12,717 nt of DNA from an uncultured Ruminococcus sp. Its GTDB lineage: Bacteria > Bacillota > Clostridia > Oscillospirales > Acutalibacteraceae. Positions 1 to 6,393 of the stretch are shown here, one piece after another. Positions within the stretch are counted from its first letter, which is position 1, and each line of letters begins with the position of its first letter. The stretch covers positions 1 through 12,717 of the forward strand of contig CACYDZ010000062.1 of the NCBI GenBank assembly GCA_902773265.1, read 5' to 3'. Position numbers and translations under genes: made by a program. Under the pieces are notes generated by a model. The model had not been told where the DNA came from and ran no database searches. It saw only the letters and a program-made list of their open reading frames with translations.

Positions 1-174
1 CTGACATGGTTTAGGCGGGATAAAGCAATTCATTGGTTATATACGGATACAACAGAAAAAGATGAACTTATCAAAAAAGCAGTTGCCATTATTCAGAAAA
101 GCGGTCTGCTTATAGATAGTATAGGAGGAAAGTATTATGCAACATTGTGGAACACAAATGTTAGAAACGGATGA
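1..174 (+). CDS. 3' end of an unidentified gene (partial)
   Basis: Frame 1 is open from the first base to a TGA at 172-174 and gives 57 C-terminal residues. The other two plus-strand frames are closed within the first 12 bases. The fragment is a mixed basic/hydrophobic stretch with a lysine- and isoleucine-rich helix-like segment (around DELIKKAVAIIQKSG). I do not recognise the family. It overlaps the start of the downstream acetyltransferase by 38 nt, and the ribosome binding site of that gene (AGGAGG near 123-128) lies inside it, so the two genes are probably co-transcribed and translationally coupled. The rest of the gene lies outside the window. Confidence 0.55.
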   Translation: MTWFRRDKAIHWLYTDTTEKDELIKKAVAIIQKSGLLIDSIGGKYYATLWNTNVRNG

Positions 175-700
175 CCTTATTTTAAGAAAATTTACTCTTG
201 CTGATGATATCGCTATGTATGAAAACTGGGTAACTGACCCTGATGTAACCAGATATCTTACATGGACACCGCATACGGATATCCGTGTAACACAAGCTGT
301 TCTTAAAGATTGGGTGAACAGTTATCAAAATAACAACTACTATCAGTGGGCAATCGTGCCTAAAACTAACAACAATCATCCCATAGGAAGTATTGGTGTT
401 GCCAGAATAAATGAAGAAACCGCTTCTATGACGGTTGGCTACTGTATCGGTAAACAATGGTGGCACAAAGGCTTTACTTCTCAGGCTCTGACAAAAATTA
501 TCGCTTTTCTCTTTGAAAATACAGATGTCAACCGTATTGATGCCTATCACGCTTGTGAAAATCCCAATTCAGGCAAAGTGATGAAAAAAAGCGGCATGAC
601 CTATGAAGGAACTTTGCATCAGTTTGAAAAGAACACACAAGGTTTCTGTGATGTCTGCTATTATTCCATACGGAGAACAGAATATATTCACCGTAAATAA
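137..700 (+). CDS. GNAT-family N-acetyltransferase, RimJ/RimL type
   Basis: This 187-residue protein is a typical single-domain GNAT acetyltransferase, which transfers acetyl from acetyl-CoA to an amine. The RimJ/RimL branch acetylates ribosomal protein N-termini, but many relatives have unknown or small-molecule substrates, so the substrate is not assignable. The N-terminus reads LETDDLILRKFTLADD, the standard opening of this branch. The acetyl-CoA pyrophosphate loop is seen as IGKQWWHKGFTSQAL (residues 104-118), followed by the usual helix. The late motif ENPNSGKVMKKSGMTYEG (141-158) matches the conserved ENxxSxxVxxKxGFxxEG pattern. ATG 137 is chosen because an AGGAGG sits 8 nt upstream. 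An internal ATG at codon 8 lacks such a site. Length is normal for the family. No clear terminator follows it. Confidence 0.9.
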   Translation: MQHCGTQMLETDDLILRKFTLADDIAMYENWVTDPDVTRYLTWTPHTDIRVTQAVLKDWVNSYQNNNYYQWAIVPKTNNNHPIGSIGVARINEETASMTVGYCIGKQWWHKGFTSQALTKIIAFLFENTDVNRIDAYHACENPNSGKVMKKSGMTYEGTLHQFEKNTQGFCDVCYYSIRRTEYIHRK

Positions 701-737
701 ATTTTCAAAAAAAAATCTTACAATTTTGTTTATAAAT

Positions 738-766
738 TTGCTTTTTTGGGCATTATGTGTTATGAT
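738..766 (+). promoter_or_regulatory. Predicted sigma-A-type promoter of the aquaporin gene
   Basis: A TATGAT -10 box at 761-766 lies 17 nt downstream of TTGCTT at 738-743. The -10 is a five-of-six match and the -35 is weak. The start codon follows about 60 nt later. It is the only good promoter-like pair between the acetyltransferase and the aquaporin. This is a consensus match only. Confidence 0.5.
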
Positions 767-826
767 ATAAGTGTTGCGGTTGGGATTTTTTTCAATCCAC
801 AAATCTTAAAGAAAGGAGGTCTATAT

Positions 827-1609
827 ATGAAAAAGTATATTGCGGAATTTATCGGTACATTTACTCTGGTGTTCATCGGTTGCGGTACAGCTATGCTGGT
901 CGGTTGTGACGCTGCTAAAGGCAGCGGTTATATCCTTACAGCTTTTGCCTTTGGAATGACTATTATTGCTATGGCATATTCTATCGGCAACATCTCAGGT
1001 TGTCATATCAATCCTGCTGTTTCATTGGGCGTTCTCATTAGTGGCGGTATGACGGCTGTTGACTTTGTCGGCTATGTTATTGCTCAATGTTTTGGTGCTT
1101 TTGCCGGTTCAGGATTGCTTGCCCTGATATTCAATCTTGGTGGTATCAACGATAAAACAGGCGGTTTTGGTACTAATGGTCTTGCTGGTGTCGGCAACAA
1201 TACCATTGCTGGTTTTATTGTCGAAATCGTTCTTACCTGCATCTTCTTGCTGACCATACTCGGTGTTACTTCTAAAAAAGCTAATCACGGCTCTTTTGCC
1301 GGTGTTGTTATCGGTTTCACATTGTTCCTTGTCCATATTATTGGTATCGGTCTTACAGGCACGAGCGTAAACCCTGCCCGCAGTCTTGGTCCTGCACTGG
1401 TTGCTGCTTTGAGTGGCAATAATGAACCTATGCGTTCTCTCTTAGTCTTTATTGTTGCTCCGCTTATTGGTGCGGCAATCGCTGCCATTGTTTACAAGTT
1501 CCTTGAAAGCGGTAAGGAAAACACTGTAGCAGAAACACCTGCTCCTGCTACACCTGCTAAAAACAATGCTCCTGCCAACAATAGAAACAACAAGCGTAAA
1601 AAGAGATAA
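827..1609 (+). CDS. aqpZ: Aquaporin Z-type water channel (MIP family)
   Basis: A 260-residue integral membrane protein with six hydrophobic segments and the two half-helix NPA motifs of the MIP family, HINPAVSLG (N62-A64) and SVNPARSLG (N182-A184). By alignment with E. coli AqpZ the selectivity-filter residues are F42, H170, T179 and R185, the set of water-selective aquaporins rather than glycerol facilitators. The start is ATG 827 because AAAGGAGG ends about 7 nt upstream. The frame is open further upstream to 746, but that part contains the promoter. The last ~34 residues form an unusual cytoplasmic tail: alanine/proline-rich (TPAPATPAKNNAPA), then very basic (NNKRKKR). The gene has its own promoter and ends just before a strong terminator, so it is probably a single-gene unit. 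Confidence 0.95.
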   Translation: MKKYIAEFIGTFTLVFIGCGTAMLVGCDAAKGSGYILTAFAFGMTIIAMAYSIGNISGCHINPAVSLGVLISGGMTAVDFVGYVIAQCFGAFAGSGLLALIFNLGGINDKTGGFGTNGLAGVGNNTIAGFIVEIVLTCIFLLTILGVTSKKANHGSFAGVVIGFTLFLVHIIGIGLTGTSVNPARSLGPALVAALSGNNEPMRSLLVFIVAPLIGAAIAAIVYKFLESGKENTVAETPAPATPAKNNAPANNRNNKRKKR

Positions 1610-1631
1610 TCGGAATTCCTCCTTTCATCTC

Positions 1632-1673
1632 AAAAAAACGACTGCGTTATTTGATTACCGCAGTCGTTTTTTT
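1632..1673. terminator. Bidirectional intrinsic terminator
   Basis: CGACTGCG at 1639-1646 pairs perfectly with CGCAGTCG at 1659-1666 around a 12-nt loop. Seven A's precede the stem and seven T's follow it, so a U-tract hairpin forms on both strands. It lies between the convergent ends of the aquaporin gene (stop at 1609) and the minus-strand 88-codon gene (stop at 1681), and should terminate both. Confidence 0.93.
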
Positions 1674-1680
1674 CTCTTGA

Positions 1681-1947
1681 TTATCTTAATCCCATCTTGT
1701 TGATGATTTTGATAATCTGTAAAAAATTATTTTTGTAATATGTTGCTCTGTCGGCTCCTTCTTCGAGTATTTCTATCAGTTCATCAGGAGGTAAATCCGT
1801 TTCTATAATTCCTAACAAACAGTAATTCTCATATCCATATTCCTTGTCCATGTCAATATGTTGCCGATATACATCGTCATTTACTGCTATAATTTTCCGC
1901 AATTCTCTTTCTATCCGTACACTGTATAAAGCATATCTGTACTTCAC
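1681..1947 (-). CDS. Small protein of unknown function (88 aa)
   Basis: An 88-codon gene I cannot assign to a family. It starts at GTG 1947, with AAGGAG 7-8 nt upstream, in a clean Shine-Dalgarno context. The product is charged and soluble-looking with no membrane segment: an N-terminal part rich in Arg/Tyr (MKYRYALYSVRIERELRK), an acidic centre (DLPPDELIEILEEGAD) and a Lys/Ile-rich C-terminus. It follows the DHHW gene by 30 nt and ends at the shared terminator, so it is most likely the last gene of the MBOAT operon. Its position suggests a small accessory protein of that operon, but nothing in the sequence shows a function. The good start, tight spacing and terminator argue that it is real. 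Confidence 0.7.
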   Translation of the reverse strand: MKYRYALYSVRIERELRKIIAVNDDVYRQHIDMDKEYGYENYCLLGIIETDLPPDELIEILEEGADRATYYKNNFLQIIKIINKMGLR

Positions 1948-1977
1948 AAAATTTTCTCCTTACTTTCTTCAATAATA

Positions 1978-3168
1978 TCAAATATCTATGACCACATCAG
2001 GACAAACCTGCAAAATAAAATCTTCCAGACGGTTGTCCGTACTGTTGAACCCTCTTATATCTACACAGACCATATCCTCGAATATCTGCGAAAGATACGG
2101 TGATACCACACACCCAAAAGAATTCTGTACAAATAACGCTTTTTTTCCGTTATTGACTTTGTGATTATGGATTTCTACAATATTATGATTTCCACCCATA
2201 TATGCATCATATGCTGTATCATCAATATTGAGAATATTATCAGGCGTGATAGATTCACGGTGTATCAGCACTTCTTCAAAGGTTCCTCTCTTTATTCCCT
2301 GCTTGTCAAAATTTACACTGAGGTCTGTTTCATATTTCGGGAGAATCAGTTCAAAATCATCAATATCACTGTAATATTGTCCCACTCTTTTTCCCTGTGT
2401 TCCTAAAAAGGACTGTTTGTAAGTTTCGATATTGTATTGTGAAATATCCAGTTTCTTTGTTTCCAGTGTATAGCCAAGCTGTTCATTGAGATTATAACTG
2501 ATAAGTTTGCTTACCCATAACCCTGCCCTTGCATGCCAGTGATGGTCTGTTTTGTAGAAAAGTTCGTATTTATCGATTTTCTGTTTGTCAAGTTCTTTCT
2601 GAGCGTCCCATAAGGATACACCTTTTTTTTGTAAATTTCCTGTAAAATCATATTCGCTGTTATTTTTAGCAACATAAGGATAAAATTCAGGCAACAACTT
2701 TTCATCGTTTGTATTCTTACTCAGTCCGTTGACAAAAAAATAATCAATTCCATTCTCTTTACACAATGTATCAAGGCGGATAACACCATCTTCTGTACTT
2801 GTGTCAATACCATCGGTTTGTATCATGACATTTCCCCGAAATGTCAGATAACCGTTGTTGAGTTTCAGTACAGAATAAGACGGCTCTACATCATCAATCA
2901 GTTTTCTTCCTGAAATTCTTTGTATCAGTCCGTATGTGTTTACTGATTGATTGCGGAATATAAAAAAGTTGTTCATTCTGGCATCGAAATTCCGAAAACT
3001 ATTGCCTATTTTTGTCAGTATACTGCTTTCCTGTGGCGTGTTGGTATAGCCCCGATAAAATCCGCCGAATATCTCTATCTGATTGATACAGAATGTCAGC
3101 GAAAAACTGACGATGATAAATCCGACAAACAAAACTGCCAGTATTTTTTTACAGTCAAACTTTTTCAA
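1978..3168 (-). CDS. DHHW-family (AlgX/AlgJ-like) envelope acylation protein
   Basis: A 396-residue protein with one N-terminal membrane segment (about residues 9-27) and an extracytoplasmic domain. The name-giving motif is YKTDHHWHARAG (D208, H209, H210, W211), the Asp-x-His signature of AlgX/AlgJ-type SGNH-like hydrolases. A candidate nucleophile, S350 in VQNSFG, lies near the C-terminus as expected. Family members work with an MBOAT partner to O-acetylate exported polysaccharides, and the MBOAT gene is immediately upstream. The start is TTG 3168. AGGTG overlapping the TGA stop of the MBOAT gene lies 7 nt before it, which implies translational coupling (gap 11 nt). The acceptor polymer cannot be told from sequence. 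Confidence 0.87.
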   Translation of the reverse strand: MKKFDCKKILAVLFVGFIIVSFSLTFCINQIEIFGGFYRGYTNTPQESSILTKIGNSFRNFDARMNNFFIFRNQSVNTYGLIQRISGRKLIDDVEPSYSVLKLNNGYLTFRGNVMIQTDGIDTSTEDGVIRLDTLCKENGIDYFFVNGLSKNTNDEKLLPEFYPYVAKNNSEYDFTGNLQKKGVSLWDAQKELDKQKIDKYELFYKTDHHWHARAGLWVSKLISYNLNEQLGYTLETKKLDISQYNIETYKQSFLGTQGKRVGQYYSDIDDFELILPKYETDLSVNFDKQGIKRGTFEEVLIHRESITPDNILNIDDTAYDAYMGGNHNIVEIHNHKVNNGKKALFVQNSFGCVVSPYLSQIFEDMVCVDIRGFNSTDNRLEDFILQVCPDVVIDI

Positions 3169-3179
3169 TAGTATACACC

Positions 3180-4586
3180 TCAGAAATTAAAGTAGATAAA
3201 CGGATTGTATGTTCCTTTGACAATATAGGATACACTGCACCACAGTACCGCAAGAAAAAACAACATCGCCAGAAAAGAAGTTATTCCTTTATTTTCGGCT
3301 TTAGTGAGAACTTTCTTAACAAGCGGTGTACTGCACAGAACAGCAGACAGGAAAAATACCCAGTTTTCTTTCAGGAAAAACAGTGCGTGGTTATCTATCA
3401 GTATGCCACTTCCTCCGAACATCGCTATAATATACTCATAGGCTTGTGTGATGGTGTCTGAACGGAAAAGCACCCATCCCATTATCACAAAAAATATGGT
3501 GTAAAGATATTTCAGCGGTAAAAATTTTGGGGACTTATATATTTTGGTGATTTTTTCAAAGACCAGTAACAGAAAATAAGTCAGTCCCCATAGCATAAAT
3601 GTCCAGTTTGCTCCATGCCATACACCTGTCAGAAACCATACCACAAACAGATTTCTTATCAGTCGGAATTTTCCTTTGACACGGCTTCCTCCTAATGGAA
3701 AATAGACATAGTCCCGAAACCATGTACTTAAAGAAATATGCCATCTCCGCCAGAATTCCGTGATAGAGGTGGAAATGTAAGGGTAGTCAAAGTTTTCGGA
3801 AAATTCAAACCCGAACATCTTTCCCAGCCCTATTGCCATATCACTGTATCCGCTGAAATCAAAAAAAATCTGAAAGGTATAAGCTATTGCGCCTAACCAC
3901 GCAAATGCCACAGATAACTTGCTGATATTACTGTTGAAGGTGTTGTCCGCAACAACAGCCATTGTGTTGGCAATCAGTACTTTTTTGCCAAGTCCTGCAA
4001 TAAAGCGTGTGACACCGTCAGAAAACATGGTGAAATTTTCTTTGCGGTGGTTAATCTGGTATGCTACCGTTTCATAACGGACTATCGGTCCTGCTATCAG
4101 CTGCGGAAAAAAAGCTATGTATAATCCGACATTCAGGGGATTTTTCTGTACCTCGTTGCCCCGATAAACATCTATCACATAGGACATCGCCTGAAAAGTG
4201 AAAAAAGATATCCCTAATGGCAAAGTAATATTAAGACCTATATTCAGTGATAATCCAAAAATACTGTTGATATTTTCTACGGTGAAAGTCAGATACTTGA
4301 AAATGAAAAGTAAAATCAGATTAAATACAACAGAAAATGCCAGTATGATTTTACTTTTTTTCTTATTCTGTCGGAAATAATCTACCAGCAATCCGAATGA
4401 ATAGTTCACTATGATTGACCCCAGCATGACAAATACAAATGACGGTTCTCCCCACGCATAGAAAATCAGGCTGGCTATCAATAAAAAGATGTTCTGTAAC
4501 CGTCTGCTGTGTCTGAAAAAAGAGTAGTAAAACATGATGACCAGTGGCAAAAACACAAACAGAAAGGTCGAACTTGAAAACAACAT
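3180..4586 (-). CDS. MBOAT-family membrane-bound O-acyltransferase (AlgI/DltB-like)
   Basis: A 468-residue polytopic membrane protein of the MBOAT family, which passes acyl groups through a membrane tunnel to an extracytoplasmic partner. The core is clear: FDFSGYSDMAIGLGKMFG (242-259), WRRWHISLSTWFRDYVYFPL (residues 279-298) with H283, and LTGVWHGANWTF with the conserved histidine H324. The start is ATG 4586, beginning MLFSSSTFLFVFLPL as in other family members, with AAAGGAG about 10 nt upstream. The frame is open to 4730, but that extension is palindromic-repeat DNA and does not look like protein. The DHHW partner follows directly, as in alginate or peptidoglycan O-acetylation modules. No DltA/DltC genes are present, so polysaccharide acetylation fits better than D-alanylation. 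A 140-nt gap separates it from rluD, so it may or may not share that transcript. Confidence 0.95.
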   Translation of the reverse strand: MLFSSSTFLFVFLPLVIMFYYSFFRHSRRLQNIFLLIASLIFYAWGEPSFVFVMLGSIIVNYSFGLLVDYFRQNKKKSKIILAFSVVFNLILLFIFKYLTFTVENINSIFGLSLNIGLNITLPLGISFFTFQAMSYVIDVYRGNEVQKNPLNVGLYIAFFPQLIAGPIVRYETVAYQINHRKENFTMFSDGVTRFIAGLGKKVLIANTMAVVADNTFNSNISKLSVAFAWLGAIAYTFQIFFDFSGYSDMAIGLGKMFGFEFSENFDYPYISTSITEFWRRWHISLSTWFRDYVYFPLGGSRVKGKFRLIRNLFVVWFLTGVWHGANWTFMLWGLTYFLLLVFEKITKIYKSPKFLPLKYLYTIFFVIMGWVLFRSDTITQAYEYIIAMFGGSGILIDNHALFFLKENWVFFLSAVLCSTPLVKKVLTKAENKGITSFLAMLFFLAVLWCSVSYIVKGTYNPFIYFNF

Positions 4587-4610
4587 AACTTTTTTACTCC
4601 TTTTGTTTTT

Positions 4611-4698
4611 TGTTAAGGGCGTTGCCCTTAACAATCCTACAAGGGGCTGCCACCCCTTGACCCTGCCCACTTTTTGAAAAAAGTGGACAAAAACTTTT
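4611..4698 (+). repeat. Palindromic intergenic repeat, copy 1
   Basis: Three hairpins in order. A: TGTTAAGGGC/GCCCTTAACA (4611-4620 with 4624-4633, loop GTT). B: CAAGGGG/CCCCTTG (4640-4646 with 4653-4659). C: CCACTTTTT/AAAAAGTGG (4667-4675 with 4678-4686). A conserved tail, ACAAAAACTTTT, follows. The same A-B-C order recurs at 6271-6360, and the 3' half at 11284-11329. It lies between rluD and the MBOAT gene, antisense to both. Confidence 0.85.
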
Positions 4699-4701
4699 AT
4701 G

Positions 4702-4723
4702 AAAATTTGCGATAGCAAGTTTT
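4702..4723 (+). repeat. AT-rich hairpin (element D) next to repeat copy 1
   Basis: AAAATTTGC (4702-4710) pairs with GCAAGTTTT (4715-4723) over nine pairs with one wobble, loop GATA. It starts 3 nt past the rluD stop codon in the direction of rluD transcription. A near-identical stem lies at 6229-6254 beside repeat copy 2, but on the opposite side of the A-B-C unit. Confidence 0.6.
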
Positions 4724-4726
4724 GGT

Positions 4727-5656
4727 TCAAATCTTATAGCGGTGATGAAGTTCGGTGAGAAAGTCGGTGAAATATTTTGGCAAGGCGGAATGAAATTCCA
4801 TATATTTACCTGTTGTGGGGTGAATAAAACCTATTTTTCGGGCATGAAGGCATTGTCCGTTCAATTTGGTGATGATTTTTTTGACACCGTAAACATCGTC
4901 CCCCGCTACGGGGTGATTGATATAAGCCATATGTACTCTGATTTGATGTGTCCGTCCTGTTTCTAAGGTGACTTCCAGATGGGTAAACTCCTGAAAACGC
5001 TCCAGTACATGGAAATGAGTGATGGCTTGTCGGGAATTTGTCGTAATAACTGCCATCTTTTTACGGTCTTTCGGGTTGCGTCCTATCGGCTGGTTGATTG
5101 TTCCGCTGTCCTCTTTGATGTTGCCGTAAACTACTGTTTCATATACACGGGTAAAACTATGGTCTTTGATTTGTTCGGCTAATATGCGGTGAGCATTGTC
5201 ATTTTTGGCAACCATAAGTAATCCGCTTGTGTTCTTATCTATGCGGTGAACAATTCCCGGTCGCAATACTCCGTTAATTCCTGACAGGCTGTCTTTACAG
5301 TGGTACAGCAACGCATTGACAAGTGTTCCTGTATAGTTGCCTACGGCAGGATGTACTACCATACCTTTCGGCTTGTTGACAACGATAACATCACTGTCTT
5401 CATAAAGAATATCCAATGGTATGTTTTCGGCAACGGTTTCCAGCTCTACCGGTTCGGGAATGATAACTTCAATAGTATCTCCTTGTCGCAACTTGTAATT
5501 TTTAGCGACGGCTTTACCGTTTACAGTGATATTTCCGTCAAGAAAATAATTCTGTAATGATGAACGGCTTATCTCTTCGAGTTGCTCTGTTAAGAATTTA
5601 TCTGCTCGTTTCTGAATGTCTGTCGGCTGCGTTACGGTAAAAGTGTAAAAATCCAT
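4727..5656 (-). CDS. rluD: RluA/RluD-family 23S rRNA pseudouridine synthase
   Basis: A 309-residue pseudouridine synthase (B. subtilis counterpart YlyB). An N-terminal S4 RNA-binding domain (about 15-62, ending in the NITVNGK...LRQGD pattern) precedes the catalytic domain. The catalytic motif is HRIDKNTSGLLMVAK, with D140 the expected active-site aspartate. The family motif GRTHQIRVHM is at 234-243. RluD modifies helix 69 of 23S rRNA in E. coli. The exact target here is inferred, since RluA, RluC and RluD paralogues are hard to separate by eye. It starts at ATG 5656, only 3 nt after the lspA stop codon, and its ribosome binding site (AAAGGAA) lies in the last codons of lspA. This lspA-rluD pairing is very common in Firmicutes. 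Confidence 0.93.
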   Translation of the reverse strand: MDFYTFTVTQPTDIQKRADKFLTEQLEEISRSSLQNYFLDGNITVNGKAVAKNYKLRQGDTIEVIIPEPVELETVAENIPLDILYEDSDVIVVNKPKGMVVHPAVGNYTGTLVNALLYHCKDSLSGINGVLRPGIVHRIDKNTSGLLMVAKNDNAHRILAEQIKDHSFTRVYETVVYGNIKEDSGTINQPIGRNPKDRKKMAVITTNSRQAITHFHVLERFQEFTHLEVTLETGRTHQIRVHMAYINHPVAGDDVYGVKKIITKLNGQCLHARKIGFIHPTTGKYMEFHSALPKYFTDFLTELHHRYKI

Positions 5657-5659
5657 AGC

Positions 5660-6121
5660 TTATTCCTTTTGCTTTGTTTCATTCTGCGTGAAAAATATAA
5701 TGTATATCAATAACAATGCCGTTCCTATGGTGATGCAGTAATCTGCAAAATTGCACACGGGGTTGAAAAACGATAGCTGAATATAGTCTACGACATACCC
5801 CATAATTACTCTGTCTATCAGATTACCGATACCTCCGCCGATAATCAGCGATAATGCTGTCTTTAAAAAACGGGATTGTGGTTTTGTCTTTATCACATAA
5901 ATTATTGCTGCCAGAATAATCGCCAGTGTGAAAATAATGAAAAACCATCTGAAATTCTGCAACATTCCAAATGCCATGCCTCTGTTCTCTACATATTCCA
6001 GTCTGACAAGCCCTCCAAGAACAGTATAAACCTCTCCGTTTTTCAGATATGCAACGGCTAACTGCTTGAAAATAAAGTCCGCCACTACCACAATTACAGA
6101 CAGAATTAACATTGTCATCAT
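5660..6121 (-). CDS. lspA: Lipoprotein signal peptidase (signal peptidase II)
   Basis: A 153-residue four-helix membrane aspartic protease that cuts the signal peptide from lipidated prolipoproteins. The conserved motifs are present: ENRGMAFG (45-52), GNLIDRVIMGYVVDY with catalytic D112, and NFADYCITIG with catalytic D127. Position 123 is Cys where most relatives have Phe before N-x-A-D. The start is ATG 6121 (or the next codon, 6118), just after GGAGA at 6126-6130. The frame is open upstream to 6196, but those 25 codons fall in a hairpin and are not hydrophobic, so they were excluded. Length is then normal for the family. It is coupled to rluD downstream. In many Firmicutes ileS sits between divIVA and lspA; here 272 nt of repeats take that place. 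Confidence 0.95.
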   Translation of the reverse strand: MMTMLILSVIVVVADFIFKQLAVAYLKNGEVYTVLGGLVRLEYVENRGMAFGMLQNFRWFFIIFTLAIILAAIIYVIKTKPQSRFLKTALSLIIGGGIGNLIDRVIMGYVVDYIQLSFFNPVCNFADYCITIGTALLLIYIIFFTQNETKQKE

Positions 6122-6140
6122 GATTTCTCCTTTTCTCAAA

Positions 6141-6186
6141 CAACAGGCGAAACAGGTAGTTTCTCTGTTACCTGCTCCGCCTGTTG
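6141..6186 (-). promoter_or_regulatory. Hairpin in the lspA leader
   Basis: CAACAGGCG (6141-6149) pairs with CGCCTGTTG (6178-6186). Inside, CAGGTA (6153-6158) pairs with TACCTG (6169-6174). Only a 3x3 internal loop separates them, giving 15 Watson-Crick pairs. On the lspA transcript it ends about 10 nt before the ribosome binding site. It has no U-tract, so it is not a standard terminator. It may affect mRNA stability or processing, or be a protein-binding site; its role is unknown. Confidence 0.55.
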
Positions 6187-6228
6187 CTGTATTCATTCAG
6201 GATTCCGGAACTGAAAACGGTGTTTTTG

Positions 6229-6254
6229 ACAAAATTTGCTTACGCAAATTTTGT
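6229..6254 (+). repeat. AT-rich hairpin (element D) next to repeat copy 2
   Basis: ACAAAATTTGC (6229-6239) and GCAAATTTTGT (6244-6254) form a perfect 11-bp stem with loop TTAC. The core AAAATTTGC is identical to the stem at 4702-4710. A T-rich stretch follows on the plus strand, so it could act as a weak plus-strand terminator, but no plus-strand gene lies nearby. Confidence 0.65.
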
Positions 6255-6270
6255 TTGCATTTTTTATCCG

Positions 6271-6360
6271 TTAAAGGGCGTTGCCCTTTAAAATCCCACA
6301 AGAGGACAAAGTTCCCTTGACCCCCTACCACTTTTTGAAAAAAAGTGGACAAAGACTTTT
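6271..6360 (+). repeat. Palindromic intergenic repeat, copy 2
   Basis: Same A-B-C order and orientation as copy 1. A: TTAAAGGGC/GCCCTTTAA (6271-6279 with 6283-6291, loop GTT). B: CAAGAGGAC/GTTCCCTTG, nine positions with one mismatch and one wobble. C: CCACTTTTT/AAAAAGTGG (6328-6336 with 6340-6348). The tail ACAAAGACTTTT ends it. In stem A, two base pairs differ from copy 1 but pairing is kept on both sides. It lies between divIVA and lspA, antisense to them. Confidence 0.87.
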
Positions 6361-6393
6361 CGTTGTCATAACTGAACTTTGTGGAATTTTTAT

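Noticed and set aside
746-826. Upstream in-frame extension of the aquaporin gene
   Set aside because: It contains the predicted promoter, is not hydrophobic like an aquaporin N-terminus, and the canonical MKKYIAEFIGTF start has a strong ribosome binding site.
4660-4700. Hairpin C (copies 1-3) as an ordinary intrinsic terminator
   Set aside because: On neither strand is the stem followed by a clean U-tract, and the stem itself is mostly A-T; copies also occur inside likely operons.
4587-4730. 48-codon N-terminal extension of the MBOAT protein
   Set aside because: It is a translation of palindromic repeat copy 1 and hairpin D. ATG 4586 has a good Shine-Dalgarno sequence and the family-typical N-terminus.
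6122-6196. 25-codon N-terminal extension of LspA
   Set aside because: It lies across the leader hairpin, is not membrane-like, and the internal ATG at 6121 is preceded by GGAGA and gives the normal family length.
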